Source of the DNA: Tsukamurella paurometabola DSM 20162
GTDB taxonomy: Bacteria; Actinomycetota; Actinomycetes; Mycobacteriales; Mycobacteriaceae
Reading direction: 5' to 3'
Length of the DNA stretch: 64,000 bases
Assembly (NCBI RefSeq): GCF_000092225.1
Contig: NC_014158.1
Span: forward strand, 2,542,001-2,606,000
Each line of letters starts with the position of its first letter. Positions within the stretch are counted from its first letter, which is position 1. This document shows, piece by piece, positions 33,496-41,824 of this stretch. The position numbers and the translations under genes were made by a program. Below the pieces are notes generated by a model. That model searched no databases. It saw nothing but the letters and a program-made list of their open reading frames with translations, and had not been told where the DNA came from.

Positions 33496-34602
33496 TCAGC
33501 GAACGACGCCTGCCGCGGTGTCCACCGAAGCGAGGAATTCATCGATCACGGGCCAGGTCTCACGCACCGCATCGGGACCGGCGAGCAGGCCGAGATGGCT
33601 CGACTCGACGGTCGCGAACTCGACCCGCGGCGAGCCGCTGAACAGCTCGATCCCGTGCCGAGCGCAGTCCCACGCGCACAGCGCATCGCGATGCGAACCG
33701 AACAGCTGGATCGGCACATCGATGGTGGACAGGTCCACCACCTGCTCCCCCAGCTCGACCTTCCCCGCCGCCAGTTCGCCGCGGTAGATCAGCCGCTCCC
33801 ACAGCTGCGCCGCCAGCTTGCCCGGATACCCGGGGAACTTCCGCTGGAAGCGGTCGATCGTCTCCATCCGCGCCAACTTCTCGGTATCACCAAGGTTCTC
33901 CAGCACGAACTTCGGCTTCTTGAGCTCCCGGTCCCACGAGGTCGCGCGATAGGCCACCTGCACCACGGGCGCGGGGATCCCACCCAGCAAGCCGAACAAC
34001 GCACCGGGACCGGCACCGTCGACCGGGCGGGCCAGCGCCCGCACCAGCGGGTACGGCGGCTGCGCGTCGTAGTTCAACGGCGTCGCGATCGAGACGATCG
34101 AGCGGATCGGCTGCGCCGACGCGCCCGCGGTGAGGAACGACAGCGTGCCGCCCAGACTCCAGCCGAACAGATCGACACCGGCACCGTCGGGCACCGCATC
34201 GCCCCAGAAGTCCTCCAGGACCCGCGCGATGGCCTGCGGGATGATATCGAGCGCGAAGTCCTCGAATCCCAGATTCCTATCGCCGTACCCCATCTCGCCG
34301 AAGTCGACCACGTAGGGCACCCGCCCGGTGGCGGCGAGGTGTGCCACCACGGACACCTCGGGCGAGAGGTCGTAACACGACGCGGGCGCGGCGATCGGCG
34401 GGACCAGGAGCACCGGCGCGGCGCCGGCGGCAGCGGCCTCGGCGCGCACCTCGTCGGTGGTGTACCGGCGCAGCGTGCGGTGCGGCTCGTCAACGAGCGT
34501 GACGTGGGGCGTCTGCACCTCCGGGCGGATGCCGCCGCCGAGCGTGAGGGCCCAGAGGTTCTCCGCGCGGCTGCGCAACCGAGCCAGACTCAATACGTTC
34601 AT
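33496..34602 (-). CDS. Alpha/beta hydrolase, PHA-synthase-like
   Basis: A 368-residue hydrolase with the layout of the poly(3-hydroxyalkanoate) synthase group (PVLLVPPIAAPASCYDLSPE, YVVDFGEMGYGDRNLGFEDF). The nucleophile elbow is GWSLGG, with Ser where PHA synthases use Cys, so it is probably an esterase/lipase-like enzyme and not a polymerase. The likely His is in ESSHLGLLAG. It stands alone, divergent from pdtaR, next to tRNA-Leu. Confidence 0.8.
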   Translation of the reverse strand: MNVLSLARLRSRAENLWALTLGGGIRPEVQTPHVTLVDEPHRTLRRYTTDEVRAEAAAAGAAPVLLVPPIAAPASCYDLSPEVSVVAHLAATGRVPYVVDFGEMGYGDRNLGFEDFALDIIPQAIARVLEDFWGDAVPDGAGVDLFGWSLGGTLSFLTAGASAQPIRSIVSIATPLNYDAQPPYPLVRALARPVDGAGPGALFGLLGGIPAPVVQVAYRATSWDRELKKPKFVLENLGDTEKLARMETIDRFQRKFPGYPGKLAAQLWERLIYRGELAAGKVELGEQVVDLSTIDVPIQLFGSHRDALCAWDCARHGIELFSGSPRVEFATVESSHLGLLAGPDAVRETWPVIDEFLASVDTAAGVVR

Positions 34603-34682
34603 GGGTAGACGGTACCGCGCACGTCCGGGGCCCTTTCTCCCGCCCGGTAGCCTGAGACCCCACCGACTGAAGGGGAACCGCC

Positions 34683-35300
34683 ATGCCGCAGGACCGCGAA
34701 CCGGTGGCGCACCGCGTGCTCGTCGCCGAAGACGAGGCGATCATCCGGCTCGACCTCACGGAGATGCTCCGGGAAGAGGGATACGACGTCGTCGGCGAGG
34801 CCGAGAACGGCCAGATCGCCGTGGAGAAGGCGCGTGAACTGCGCCCCGATCTGGTGATCATGGACGTGAAGATGCCGGTCCGCAGCGGCCTGGACGCGGC
34901 CGAGGAGATCGCCCGGGAACGGATCGCGCCGGTGGTGATGCTCACCGCTTTCGGACAGCGGGAGTTCGTGGAGCGGGCCCGGGAGGCCGGCGCGATGGCC
35001 TACTTGGTGAAACCGTTCACCAAGCTCGACCTGGTGCCGGCGATCGAGATCGCGATCAGCCGGTTCGCCGAACTCGCCGCGCTCGAACGCGAGGTGACCT
35101 CACTCGCGGAGCAGTTGGAGACCCGGAAACTGGTCGACCGCGCGAAGACCATCCTGATGCAGGCCCACGGGCTCTCCGAGCCCGACGCCTTCCGCTGGAT
35201 CCAGCGAACCGCCATGGACCGACGGACCAACATGCGCACCGTCGCACACCTGGTGATCGACACTCTCGGCGGTCAGACCGGCGGCACGACCACGTCGTGA
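34683..35300 (+). CDS. pdtaR: ANTAR response regulator PdtaR
   Basis: A 205-residue response regulator. The receiver domain has D61 as phosphoacceptor, E16/D17 in the acidic pocket, T88 and K110. A C-terminal ANTAR domain (about 142-200: LVDRAKTILMQAHGLSEPDA, then RWIQRTAMDRRTNMRTVAHL) binds paired hairpins in nascent RNA to prevent termination. It is phosphorylated by the PdtaS sensor kinase, which is encoded elsewhere (family knowledge). The ATG at 34683 follows AAGGGG. Its place near polA, ctaG-like and tRNA-Leu genes agrees with the mycobacterial order around Rv1626. Confidence 0.95.
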   Translation: MPQDREPVAHRVLVAEDEAIIRLDLTEMLREEGYDVVGEAENGQIAVEKARELRPDLVIMDVKMPVRSGLDAAEEIARERIAPVVMLTAFGQREFVERAREAGAMAYLVKPFTKLDLVPAIEIAISRFAELAALEREVTSLAEQLETRKLVDRAKTILMQAHGLSEPDAFRWIQRTAMDRRTNMRTVAHLVIDTLGGQTGGTTTS

Positions 35301-35328
35301 CCCCGGCCGCCGGCGGAGGCTCCTGGTC

Positions 35329-35634
35329 TCAGATGGCGCGCATCGGGCGCTGCGGGAGCGCCTGGTCGCGGTAGTAGCCCGCGCGCGGAGTGTTCGGGAA
35401 CGCCGGCGCGCCATCGACGGCCTTGTCGTTCTGCCGGTCGATGACCTTCTTCACGGCCTGCGGCGAGGTGCCGGTATAGCGCGCGATGTGCACGATCGGG
35501 ATGCGGGCCGCATACGCCGCGAGGATCGTCTTGCGGTACTGCTCTTCGGCGTTGGCCTTCAAGTGCGACCAATGCGAGATCGGGCTGAGGAAGTCGCGCA
35601 CCTCTTGCGGCGTGGGCTCGGGAACCTTCGGCAT
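35329..35634 (-). CDS. Small HTH-like hypothetical protein
   Basis: A 101-residue protein. The middle (RIPIVHIARYTGTSPQAVKK) looks like a helix-turn-helix, preceded by a helix with EEQYRKTILAAYA and followed by a disordered Pro-rich tail. The ATG at 35634 is preceded by GGAGAAG, which decides it over a longer reading. No named family is recognised. A DNA-binding role is a guess. It is convergent with pdtaR and divergent from the ctaG-like gene. Confidence 0.65.
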   Translation of the reverse strand: MPKVPEPTPQEVRDFLSPISHWSHLKANAEEQYRKTILAAYAARIPIVHIARYTGTSPQAVKKVIDRQNDKAVDGAPAFPNTPRAGYYRDQALPQRPMRAI

Positions 35635-35764
35635 CTCTTCTCCATCGGTCGGGCCGGGTCTCCCCGGGGGCTGGCACAGGACCTTCACCCTTCCATCGAT
35701 CCTGCCTCACGCTTTGTTACACGTCGGTTGGATTAGTTTCCGCGGGGTGGTACAACGGGCACCG

Positions 35765-36745
35765 ATGCCTCCCTCAGCAGTGGCGACGCACGCGCCGTCC
35801 ATCCTCCATACCTGGGTCTTCACGCCCGTCGTGTCGGCTCTCATGATCGTCGCGACGATCCTCTACTGCTACGGCGTGTTCCGGGCGCGTCGCGCCGGTT
35901 CGCCGTGGCCGTGGACTCGAGTCCTGTCGTGGTTCATCGCGATGGCGCTCATCGTGTTCTCCGTGAACACGGTGATGGCCGATCTGGCCAAGCACCTGTT
36001 CTGGGCACACATGGTGGTGCACCTGAACCTGATCACTGTGGTGCCACTGTTCCTGGTGTTGGCGCAGCCCATCCGGCTGCTCGCCACAGCGACGGGCGAG
36101 AAGGGCGACCGGCGGGTGCGGGCGGTGCTGAGCAACCCGGTGATGCGGATCTTCGCCAGCCCGATCGTGGGACTGCCGCTGTACGCCGCGGTGCTGATCG
36201 GCACGCACCTCACCGGTTTCCAGGATCTGGCACTGGAGAACCCGTGGCTGCGCAATGCCGAATACACGGTGTACCTGTTCGCGGGCTGGCTGTTCATGCT
36301 GCCGCTCGTGGGCAACGAGCTGTGCGGCCCCACCAAGCTGTCGCATCCGCTGCGGTTCGCATCGTTCCTGCTCGCCATGGGCCCGGACACGCTGGTCGGC
36401 GTCACGCTGATGATGACCTCGACCGAATTGGCCCCGGAGTACGCACTTTCCCGAGCGGGCTGGGGCCCGTCCGGTCTCGTGGACCAGTCCGCCGCCGGCG
36501 CGATCATGTGGTTCGGCGGTGACGGCCTGATGATGCTGCTCCTGCTGATCGTCGCCTTCCAGTGGATCACCGCCGAGGCCACGGGTAAACGCGGCGGCGG
36601 CATGGGCTCCTGGCTCGATTCCGCGCGCCGCGGCACCCTCATCGGCGACGGTGCCGACGACTCCGAGGTCGATGTCGACGACGACGAGGCGGCACTGGCC
36701 GCGTACAACGCCCGGCTGCGGCAGCTCAATCAGCGGCAGGGCTGA
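35765..36745 (+). CDS. ctaG: Cytochrome c oxidase assembly membrane protein (Caa3_CtaG)
   Basis: A 326-residue membrane protein of the caa3-type CtaG family, with about seven transmembrane segments. His residues in LFWAHMVVHLNLITV and the block LVGNELCGPTKLSHPLRFAS fit the family; these proteins help deliver copper to cytochrome oxidase. A cytoplasmic acidic tail (DDSEVDVDDDEAALAAYNAR) follows. The ATG at 35765 begins at the conserved N-terminus; the frame is open further upstream, but that part overlaps the divergent gene. It is convergent with the rhomboid gene, 2 nt apart. Confidence 0.85.
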   Translation: MPPSAVATHAPSILHTWVFTPVVSALMIVATILYCYGVFRARRAGSPWPWTRVLSWFIAMALIVFSVNTVMADLAKHLFWAHMVVHLNLITVVPLFLVLAQPIRLLATATGEKGDRRVRAVLSNPVMRIFASPIVGLPLYAAVLIGTHLTGFQDLALENPWLRNAEYTVYLFAGWLFMLPLVGNELCGPTKLSHPLRFASFLLAMGPDTLVGVTLMMTSTELAPEYALSRAGWGPSGLVDQSAAGAIMWFGGDGLMMLLLLIVAFQWITAEATGKRGGGMGSWLDSARRGTLIGDGADDSEVDVDDDEAALAAYNARLRQLNQRQG

Positions 36746-36747
36746 GG

Positions 36748-37470
36748 TCAGCCGATCACGAAACGGTTCACCGCCGGGTAGGTGCCGAACCGTACCGCGA
36801 TGAGCGCCACCACGACCGCGGCGATCACGCCGGTGCACGCCCAGCCGACGGCCTGGATCTGCTTGGCGGTGCGCTTGTCCCGTGGCAACAGCTCGGGCAC
36901 GTAGACCATCGCGGCGGCGACCGCCGCACCCGCGACGAGACCGCCCAGGTGGCCCATGAGCGAGATGCCCGGGATCATCATCGATGCGATCACGTTCGCA
37001 CCGATCACCACCACCAGCGACGTGGGGTTCATCTTCATCCGCAAGAGCAGCACCAGTTCCGCGCCCATCAGGCCGAAGATCGCGCCCGACGCACCCACCG
37101 TGATGGTGTTCTCCAGGCCGAACCACAGCACCGAAGCACTACCACCGAGCAGCGAGATCGCGTAGATCGCCCCGTAGTGCGCCCGATCCATCACCTGCTC
37201 GACATTGCGGCCCAGCACATACAGCGAGTACATGTTCACCAGCAGGTGAATGGGACCGAAGTGCAGGAATCCCGAGGTGATGGCGGTCCACCACCACCCG
37301 TTGGCGGTGGCCACCTCGGAGAGCGCCAACTCTTTCACCTCCGGGGCCGACATGTTGTACTGAATGCTGCCGGAGGCCTTCGCGCTGAACGCGAAGGCGA
37401 TCACGTTGACGGCGATCAGCGAATAGGTCAGCACGGGCTGCCAGCTGCGGCTGGTCGAAACGGTGGTCAC
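36748..37470 (-). CDS. Rhomboid-family intramembrane serine protease
   Basis: A 240-residue, six- to seven-TM rhomboid. The catalytic Ser128 is in GASGAIFGL and His174 in GHLGGLVAG; the conserved HLLVNMYSLY (H75, N79) and the L1-loop aromatic cluster (NGWWWTAITSGFLHFG) are present. These enzymes cleave transmembrane substrates in the bilayer. It is divergent from nothing close and lies 42 nt downstream of the ECF-type transporter gene on the same strand. Confidence 0.93.
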   Translation of the reverse strand: MTTVSTSRSWQPVLTYSLIAVNVIAFAFSAKASGSIQYNMSAPEVKELALSEVATANGWWWTAITSGFLHFGPIHLLVNMYSLYVLGRNVEQVMDRAHYGAIYAISLLGGSASVLWFGLENTITVGASGAIFGLMGAELVLLLRMKMNPTSLVVVIGANVIASMMIPGISLMGHLGGLVAGAAVAAAMVYVPELLPRDKRTAKQIQAVGWACTGVIAAVVVALIAVRFGTYPAVNRFVIG

Positions 37471-37512
37471 CGCACTAGTTCACCACGTCGAGCGTTGCAG
37501 TACCGAGCAGGG

Positions 37513-40245
37513 CTAGGGCACCATGCCCGGGAACACGATCCCCACGCCGTATCCCACCACCAGGATCGCGGTGACGGCGAGGACGACGACACCGTCGAGC
37601 CGGCGGGGCCCGCGATCCGGTCGCGCCACCACGCCCAGACCGCCGCGCGAGGTGATCGCATCGGCCAACTCCCCCGCCCGGCGGCACGACTGCACCGTGG
37701 CGAGCAGCAACAGTTCCAGGATCGCCTCGATGCTCACGCCCCGCGGTTTCCCGTTGGCGCGCAGGGGCCGGCGCTGCCGGGCCAGACCCCACATCGTGCG
37801 GACCTCGGACAGCGCGAGCGGTGCCAGGCGGATGGCGAGTGCCAGCGACGACGCGAAGGCCACGCCGCGCTTGCCCACGCCGCCGAGCCGGTTCAGGCAG
37901 GTCTGCAGGAATCCCGGGACGTCGCCGAGCGGAGTGGTCCAGCAGAACAGCAGCGCCGCGAACAGCGACACCATCACGGAGACCAGGCCGCGGAGGAAGA
38001 CGTCGATGCCGGAGAGGCTGAACTGTATCCCCAACACCGTGATGCCGGTCGCGCCATCGCCCAGCGACGCGAGCCACAGACTGATCGCTCCGAAGGCGAG
38101 GAAGAACGGCGGCAACTTCGGGATCGCGCGCCACGGCGCCCCGGCCAGCAGGAACCAGCCCAGCATGATGAGCGCCGCAGCGCCGATGTTCCACCAATCC
38201 GTGCGCACCGCCATCACGACGCCGGTGGCCAGGAGCACCGCCAGTTTCGTGCCCACCCACACGCTGCGTGCGGTGTTCTCCTGCGGCAGTGGGCGTCCCA
38301 CGACATCGCCGAACTGCGGCCGGTGCCTGCGCGGCCGATCGGGCCGAGGCGGCTCCGCCGAGGCAGTGACATCGTGCACACGATCGACGACGCCGCGCAG
38401 CGGCGCCAGATCATGCGTGACGATCACCAGGGTGGTTCCGGCCGCCTTCGCAGCCTCGAGCGCCGCCGTCATTGTCACGGTGGCCTCGTCATCGAGGCCG
38501 GCGAGCGGCTCGTCGAGTACGAGGACCTGCGGCCTGGAGGCGAGCAGGCCCGCCAGCACCACGCGTCGCTGTTCACCGCCGGAGAGTTCGTCGGCGCGGC
38601 GGTCGGCGAACGCATCCGGGTCGAGCCCGACCAGTGCCAGCGCGGACCGCACGCCGCCATCGCCGGCACCGGAGGCGTCCGCGACATCGTCGAAGACGGT
38701 ATCGCGCAGCACCTGTAGGCGCGCGTGCTGAACGCCGATCACCACCCGACCGCGCCCGTTGACCACCGGCTCACCGTCGACGGTCACGGTGCCCGCGGTC
38801 GGATTCAACAGCCCGGCGATCAACCAGGCGAGGGTGGACTTCCCCGCGCCGTTGTCGCCGGTGATGGCGAGGGCGGTGCCACCGGGCACGGTCAGGTCGA
38901 GATCGGTGATGACCGGGCGGTCCCACGGAGTGCCCCCGTCGCGCACCAGCGAAACGCCCCGCAGCTCGACGGTGCCGCGCGCACCGGGACCGGGACGCCG
39001 AGGGGACCGGGCGGGTGCGGGCGACGGCACCTCGCCGGCGCGCGGCGGCCCGAGTCGGACCTCCCGGTCGGCCGCGGCGGCCTCGGTCTCGTGATGGGTC
39101 ACGTGCACGACGGTGGTGCCGGATGCGGAGACCCCGCGCATCAGGCCGAGAACGGCTTCGCGGCCCTCGGCGTCGAGCATGGCGGTCGACTCGTCACTGA
39201 TCAGCAGCCCGGGCTCGCGGGCCAGGGCCGCCGATACGGCGAGCCGCTGCAACTGCCCGCCGGACAGGGTCGCCGTCTCCCGCTCGGCCATCCCACCCAG
39301 TCCGACGCGACGCAGCAGTGCTTCCACATCGGTGCCCTCGGGCAGATCACGGCCGAACCGCACGTCATCGCCCACCCGGACGCCGAGTACCTGGGATTCG
39401 GGGCGCTGGAAGACGACGGCGGTCCCGCCCGGATCACCGAGACCCGGATCGCCGGGCCGCTCGACCGTGCCCGTGCTCGGCTCGGCTCCGGCGAGGACGC
39501 GGGTCAGCGTCGATTTTCCGGTGCCGTTGCGGCCGGTCACCGCGAGGAACTCCCCCGATTCGACCATCAGCTCGGGCACGTCGAGCGCGGTGCGGTCGCC
39601 GTAGCGCACCGTCACCCCACGCATCCGGATCGGCACCGGCCCCACGGTGCGGTCGGTGTCGCCGTCGTCGACGAGATCCGCGAGATGGCCCGTGGCCCGG
39701 GGCAGCACCCGGTCGGCCCGGGCGAGCAACGCGCCGAAGGCGACGCGGGCGAACCACACGACGAAGAGCACGGCCACGATGAGGACCGCCGGCACGGTGA
39801 GTGCCCACCAACGCAGCGCCCACTCCCACAACGCGACCATGGCGTCGCCGAGGAATCCGAGATGGATGGTGCGCAGCAGGCGCGCGATACCGGTGATGGT
39901 GGATCCGGTGATCTTGAAGATCACCTCCCGGGCGCCGGGAAAGACCACCAGGAGCAGCACCGCCAGCGCCGACGACGGGATCGCCAGCAGCGGTAGGGAG
40001 TTCAGGACCAAACGCCCCGTCGACCAGCCGCGCCCGATGGATGCACCCAGCAGCACCCCGACCAGCCCGGTCTCGATGGTGAGAGTGACGGGGGCGATTC
40101 CGCCGAGCAGGAAAGCCATGCACACACCCACCGCGAGGGCCATCGCGCAGGTGCGGAAGGTGTGCCTGAGCCCGACCACACCGAACGGGATGCACGCCGC
40201 GAAGGCGAGCCCGACCAGCAGCGGGAAGACCTGCGAGATGAGCAC
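37513..40245 (-). CDS. Single-chain ECF-type transporter (S-like/TM + two ATPases + EcfT)
   Basis: A 910-residue protein fusing the parts of an energy-coupling-factor importer. Residues about 1-180 are a multi-TM region resembling a DUF2232-like S component. ABC1 spans about 205-400 (Walker A GRNGTGKST 238-246, LSGGQ 327-331, Walker B LLISDE). ABC2 spans about 425-628 (Walker A GDNGAGKST 463-471, LSGGE 554-558, LVLDEP, H611). An EcfT-like membrane domain (about 655-910) has ADAITSRGG. The substrate is probably a vitamin or metal. The first normal start codon is GTG 40245, but family-like residues (ARQITEAAALADVAAAL) continue upstream in frame to a CTG at 40347 that overlaps the previous stop, so the true start may be there. 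Confidence 0.85.
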   Translation of the reverse strand: MLISQVFPLLVGLAFAACIPFGVVGLRHTFRTCAMALAVGVCMAFLLGGIAPVTLTIETGLVGVLLGASIGRGWSTGRLVLNSLPLLAIPSSALAVLLLVVFPGAREVIFKITGSTITGIARLLRTIHLGFLGDAMVALWEWALRWWALTVPAVLIVAVLFVVWFARVAFGALLARADRVLPRATGHLADLVDDGDTDRTVGPVPIRMRGVTVRYGDRTALDVPELMVESGEFLAVTGRNGTGKSTLTRVLAGAEPSTGTVERPGDPGLGDPGGTAVVFQRPESQVLGVRVGDDVRFGRDLPEGTDVEALLRRVGLGGMAERETATLSGGQLQRLAVSAALAREPGLLISDESTAMLDAEGREAVLGLMRGVSASGTTVVHVTHHETEAAAADREVRLGPPRAGEVPSPAPARSPRRPGPGARGTVELRGVSLVRDGGTPWDRPVITDLDLTVPGGTALAITGDNGAGKSTLAWLIAGLLNPTAGTVTVDGEPVVNGRGRVVIGVQHARLQVLRDTVFDDVADASGAGDGGVRSALALVGLDPDAFADRRADELSGGEQRRVVLAGLLASRPQVLVLDEPLAGLDDEATVTMTAALEAAKAAGTTLVIVTHDLAPLRGVVDRVHDVTASAEPPRPDRPRRHRPQFGDVVGRPLPQENTARSVWVGTKLAVLLATGVVMAVRTDWWNIGAAALIMLGWFLLAGAPWRAIPKLPPFFLAFGAISLWLASLGDGATGITVLGIQFSLSGIDVFLRGLVSVMVSLFAALLFCWTTPLGDVPGFLQTCLNRLGGVGKRGVAFASSLALAIRLAPLALSEVRTMWGLARQRRPLRANGKPRGVSIEAILELLLLATVQSCRRAGELADAITSRGGLGVVARPDRGPRRLDGVVVLAVTAILVVGYGVGIVFPGMVP

Positions 40246-40343
40246 CAGCGCGGCCGCGACGTCGGCGAGCGCAGCGGCCTCGGTGATCTGTCGTGCGCCG
40301 AGCCGCGCGCGAGGGCGCCGCGGTTCGGCGGAGGTGGAGCCGG

Positions 40344-40913
40344 TCAGCGCGGCGCCACGAAGACGATGATCGGGTTGGTGCTGGAGAGCTCAGCGCCGCT
40401 CACCGAGGTGGCCCGCACACTGCCGATGGAGACGGCGTAGTTGCGGTCCGGGTCGGCGCTCGGGACGGTCAGATCGAAGCCGAGCTGGCACCGCCCCTGC
40501 CGCAACCGTCCCTCGCCGAGGGTGCCTTCGTACACGTCGTCGCCGGCCGAGATCGTGATGGTGGCGCCCTGCTCGACGCCCTGTGCGGGGCCGGCACCGA
40601 TGCATCCGGCCTGGGTGGCCGAGTACTGCTGGGATTCGAGCAAGACGGCGCCGCGCACGGTGGTGGCGTTGAAGACGGTGCCCACGCCCACCGCGAAGAG
40701 CGAGAGCACGCCACCGATCACCAGCGCGATCACCGTGATCACCACGACCCAGGCGCGGTTGCCCGGCCCGAGGCGACGCCAGGGCTGCTGCGCGCCGGGT
40801 GGCTGCGCGGCGGGCAGCGCGGCACGCCAATCACGGCCGGGAGTGCCCTCGGGCACCGTCGGAATCGGACGCTCCTGCGCCGGTTGCGTGTCCGTCGTCT
40901 CGGGAGTGGTCAC
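40344..40913 (-). CDS. Membrane-anchored hypothetical protein
   Basis: A 189-residue protein with a Pro-rich cytoplasmic N-terminus (about 1-50), one transmembrane helix (WVVVITVIALVIGGVLSLF) and an extracytoplasmic beta-rich domain with two Cys (QAGCIGAGPAQG and RQGRCQLGFDL). No family is recognised. The GTG at 40913 follows GGAG by 6 nt and overlaps the tesB stop as GTGA. Its stop overlaps a possible CTG start of the ECF-type gene, so the three genes are probably co-translated. Confidence 0.7.
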   Translation of the reverse strand: MTTPETTDTQPAQERPIPTVPEGTPGRDWRAALPAAQPPGAQQPWRRLGPGNRAWVVVITVIALVIGGVLSLFAVGVGTVFNATTVRGAVLLESQQYSATQAGCIGAGPAQGVEQGATITISAGDDVYEGTLGEGRLRQGRCQLGFDLTVPSADPDRNYAVSIGSVRATSVSGAELSSTNPIIVFVAPR

Positions 40914-41800
40914 TGTGCGCTCCTTGCCGGGAAGTACTTCAAGACGCCCTCCTGTGTCGTGCTTGCTACCAGTACACCCGCACGATCGAAGAATTGCCCG
41001 TTGGACATGCCGCGTCCACCATCGGCGACCGTCGAATGCGATGCGTAGAGGTTGTAGTCGTCGAATCGGACCCTGCGGTGGAACCACAGGGACTGATTCA
41101 GCGTGACCGCCATGATCCGATCGAATCCCCAGGACAGGCCGTGCCGGGTGATGATCGAGTCGAGGATCGTGGTGTCGGAGGCGTAGGCCATCGCCGCATC
41201 GTGGATCACCTGGTCGTCGGGCAGGTCGCCGGCCGCGCGGATCCACACCCGGTTGTCCTCCTGGACGAGGCCCTTGCCCTTGGCGATCCAGGCCGGGTCG
41301 TTGGTGAACCGCATATCCATCGGCTGGGGCGCCTCGACGAACATCGTCACGACGTCCTCGTAGCCCCGCAGCGTGTCCTGGATGTTCGGCAATCCCTCCG
41401 GCCCGGGCACCTGCGGTGCCGGATCGCCGTGCACGAGGGGATTGCGGGCGTCGGTCTGATAGGCCAGCTGCATCAGCGCGAGCACGGTGCCATCCTGCTC
41501 CACCGACACCATCCGGTTCGCCACATTGCGGGTGTCGCGCAGCCTGGTGACCCGGTACTCGATGTCACGGGAAACGTCGCCGCCGTTGATGAAGTGGGTG
41601 TGGGCGGCGTGCAGGAACAGCGAATCGCGAGAACCGGGAACGGTGTTCCCCGAGGCCACGATCGCCTGTGAGAGGATCTGCCCCCCGAAGGTCCGGGGTG
41701 CCACCTTCGCCGGGTGCCGCCCGGTGAAGGTGTCGTCGCCGAGGTCGGCCAGTTCCAGGGTGCCCAGGAACGCGTCGAAGTCGGTGAGTGTGTCCGTCAT
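40910..41800 (-). CDS. tesB: Acyl-CoA thioesterase II
   Basis: A 296-residue double-hotdog thioesterase that hydrolyses medium/long acyl-CoA to free acid and CoA. Family blocks are APRTFGGQILSQAIVASGNT, LHAAHTHFINGGDVSRDIEY, the second-half ASDTTILDSIITRHG, FDRIMAVTLNQSLWFHRRVR and the C-terminal Gln/Asp region (GQFFDRAGVLVASTTQEGVL). The ATG at 41800 is normal for the family. It lies 24 nt downstream of pyk on the same strand, the mycobacterial pykA-tesB1 order. Confidence 0.95.
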   Translation of the reverse strand: MTDTLTDFDAFLGTLELADLGDDTFTGRHPAKVAPRTFGGQILSQAIVASGNTVPGSRDSLFLHAAHTHFINGGDVSRDIEYRVTRLRDTRNVANRMVSVEQDGTVLALMQLAYQTDARNPLVHGDPAPQVPGPEGLPNIQDTLRGYEDVVTMFVEAPQPMDMRFTNDPAWIAKGKGLVQEDNRVWIRAAGDLPDDQVIHDAAMAYASDTTILDSIITRHGLSWGFDRIMAVTLNQSLWFHRRVRFDDYNLYASHSTVADGGRGMSNGQFFDRAGVLVASTTQEGVLKYFPARSAQ

Positions 41801-41824
41801 ACAGATGAGCGTACTGGTCCGGGT

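Noticed and set aside
36949-38718. A 589-codon plus-strand frame across rhomboid and ECF-type genes
   Set aside because: It is His/Arg/Gln-rich antisense translation of two well-supported minus-strand genes.
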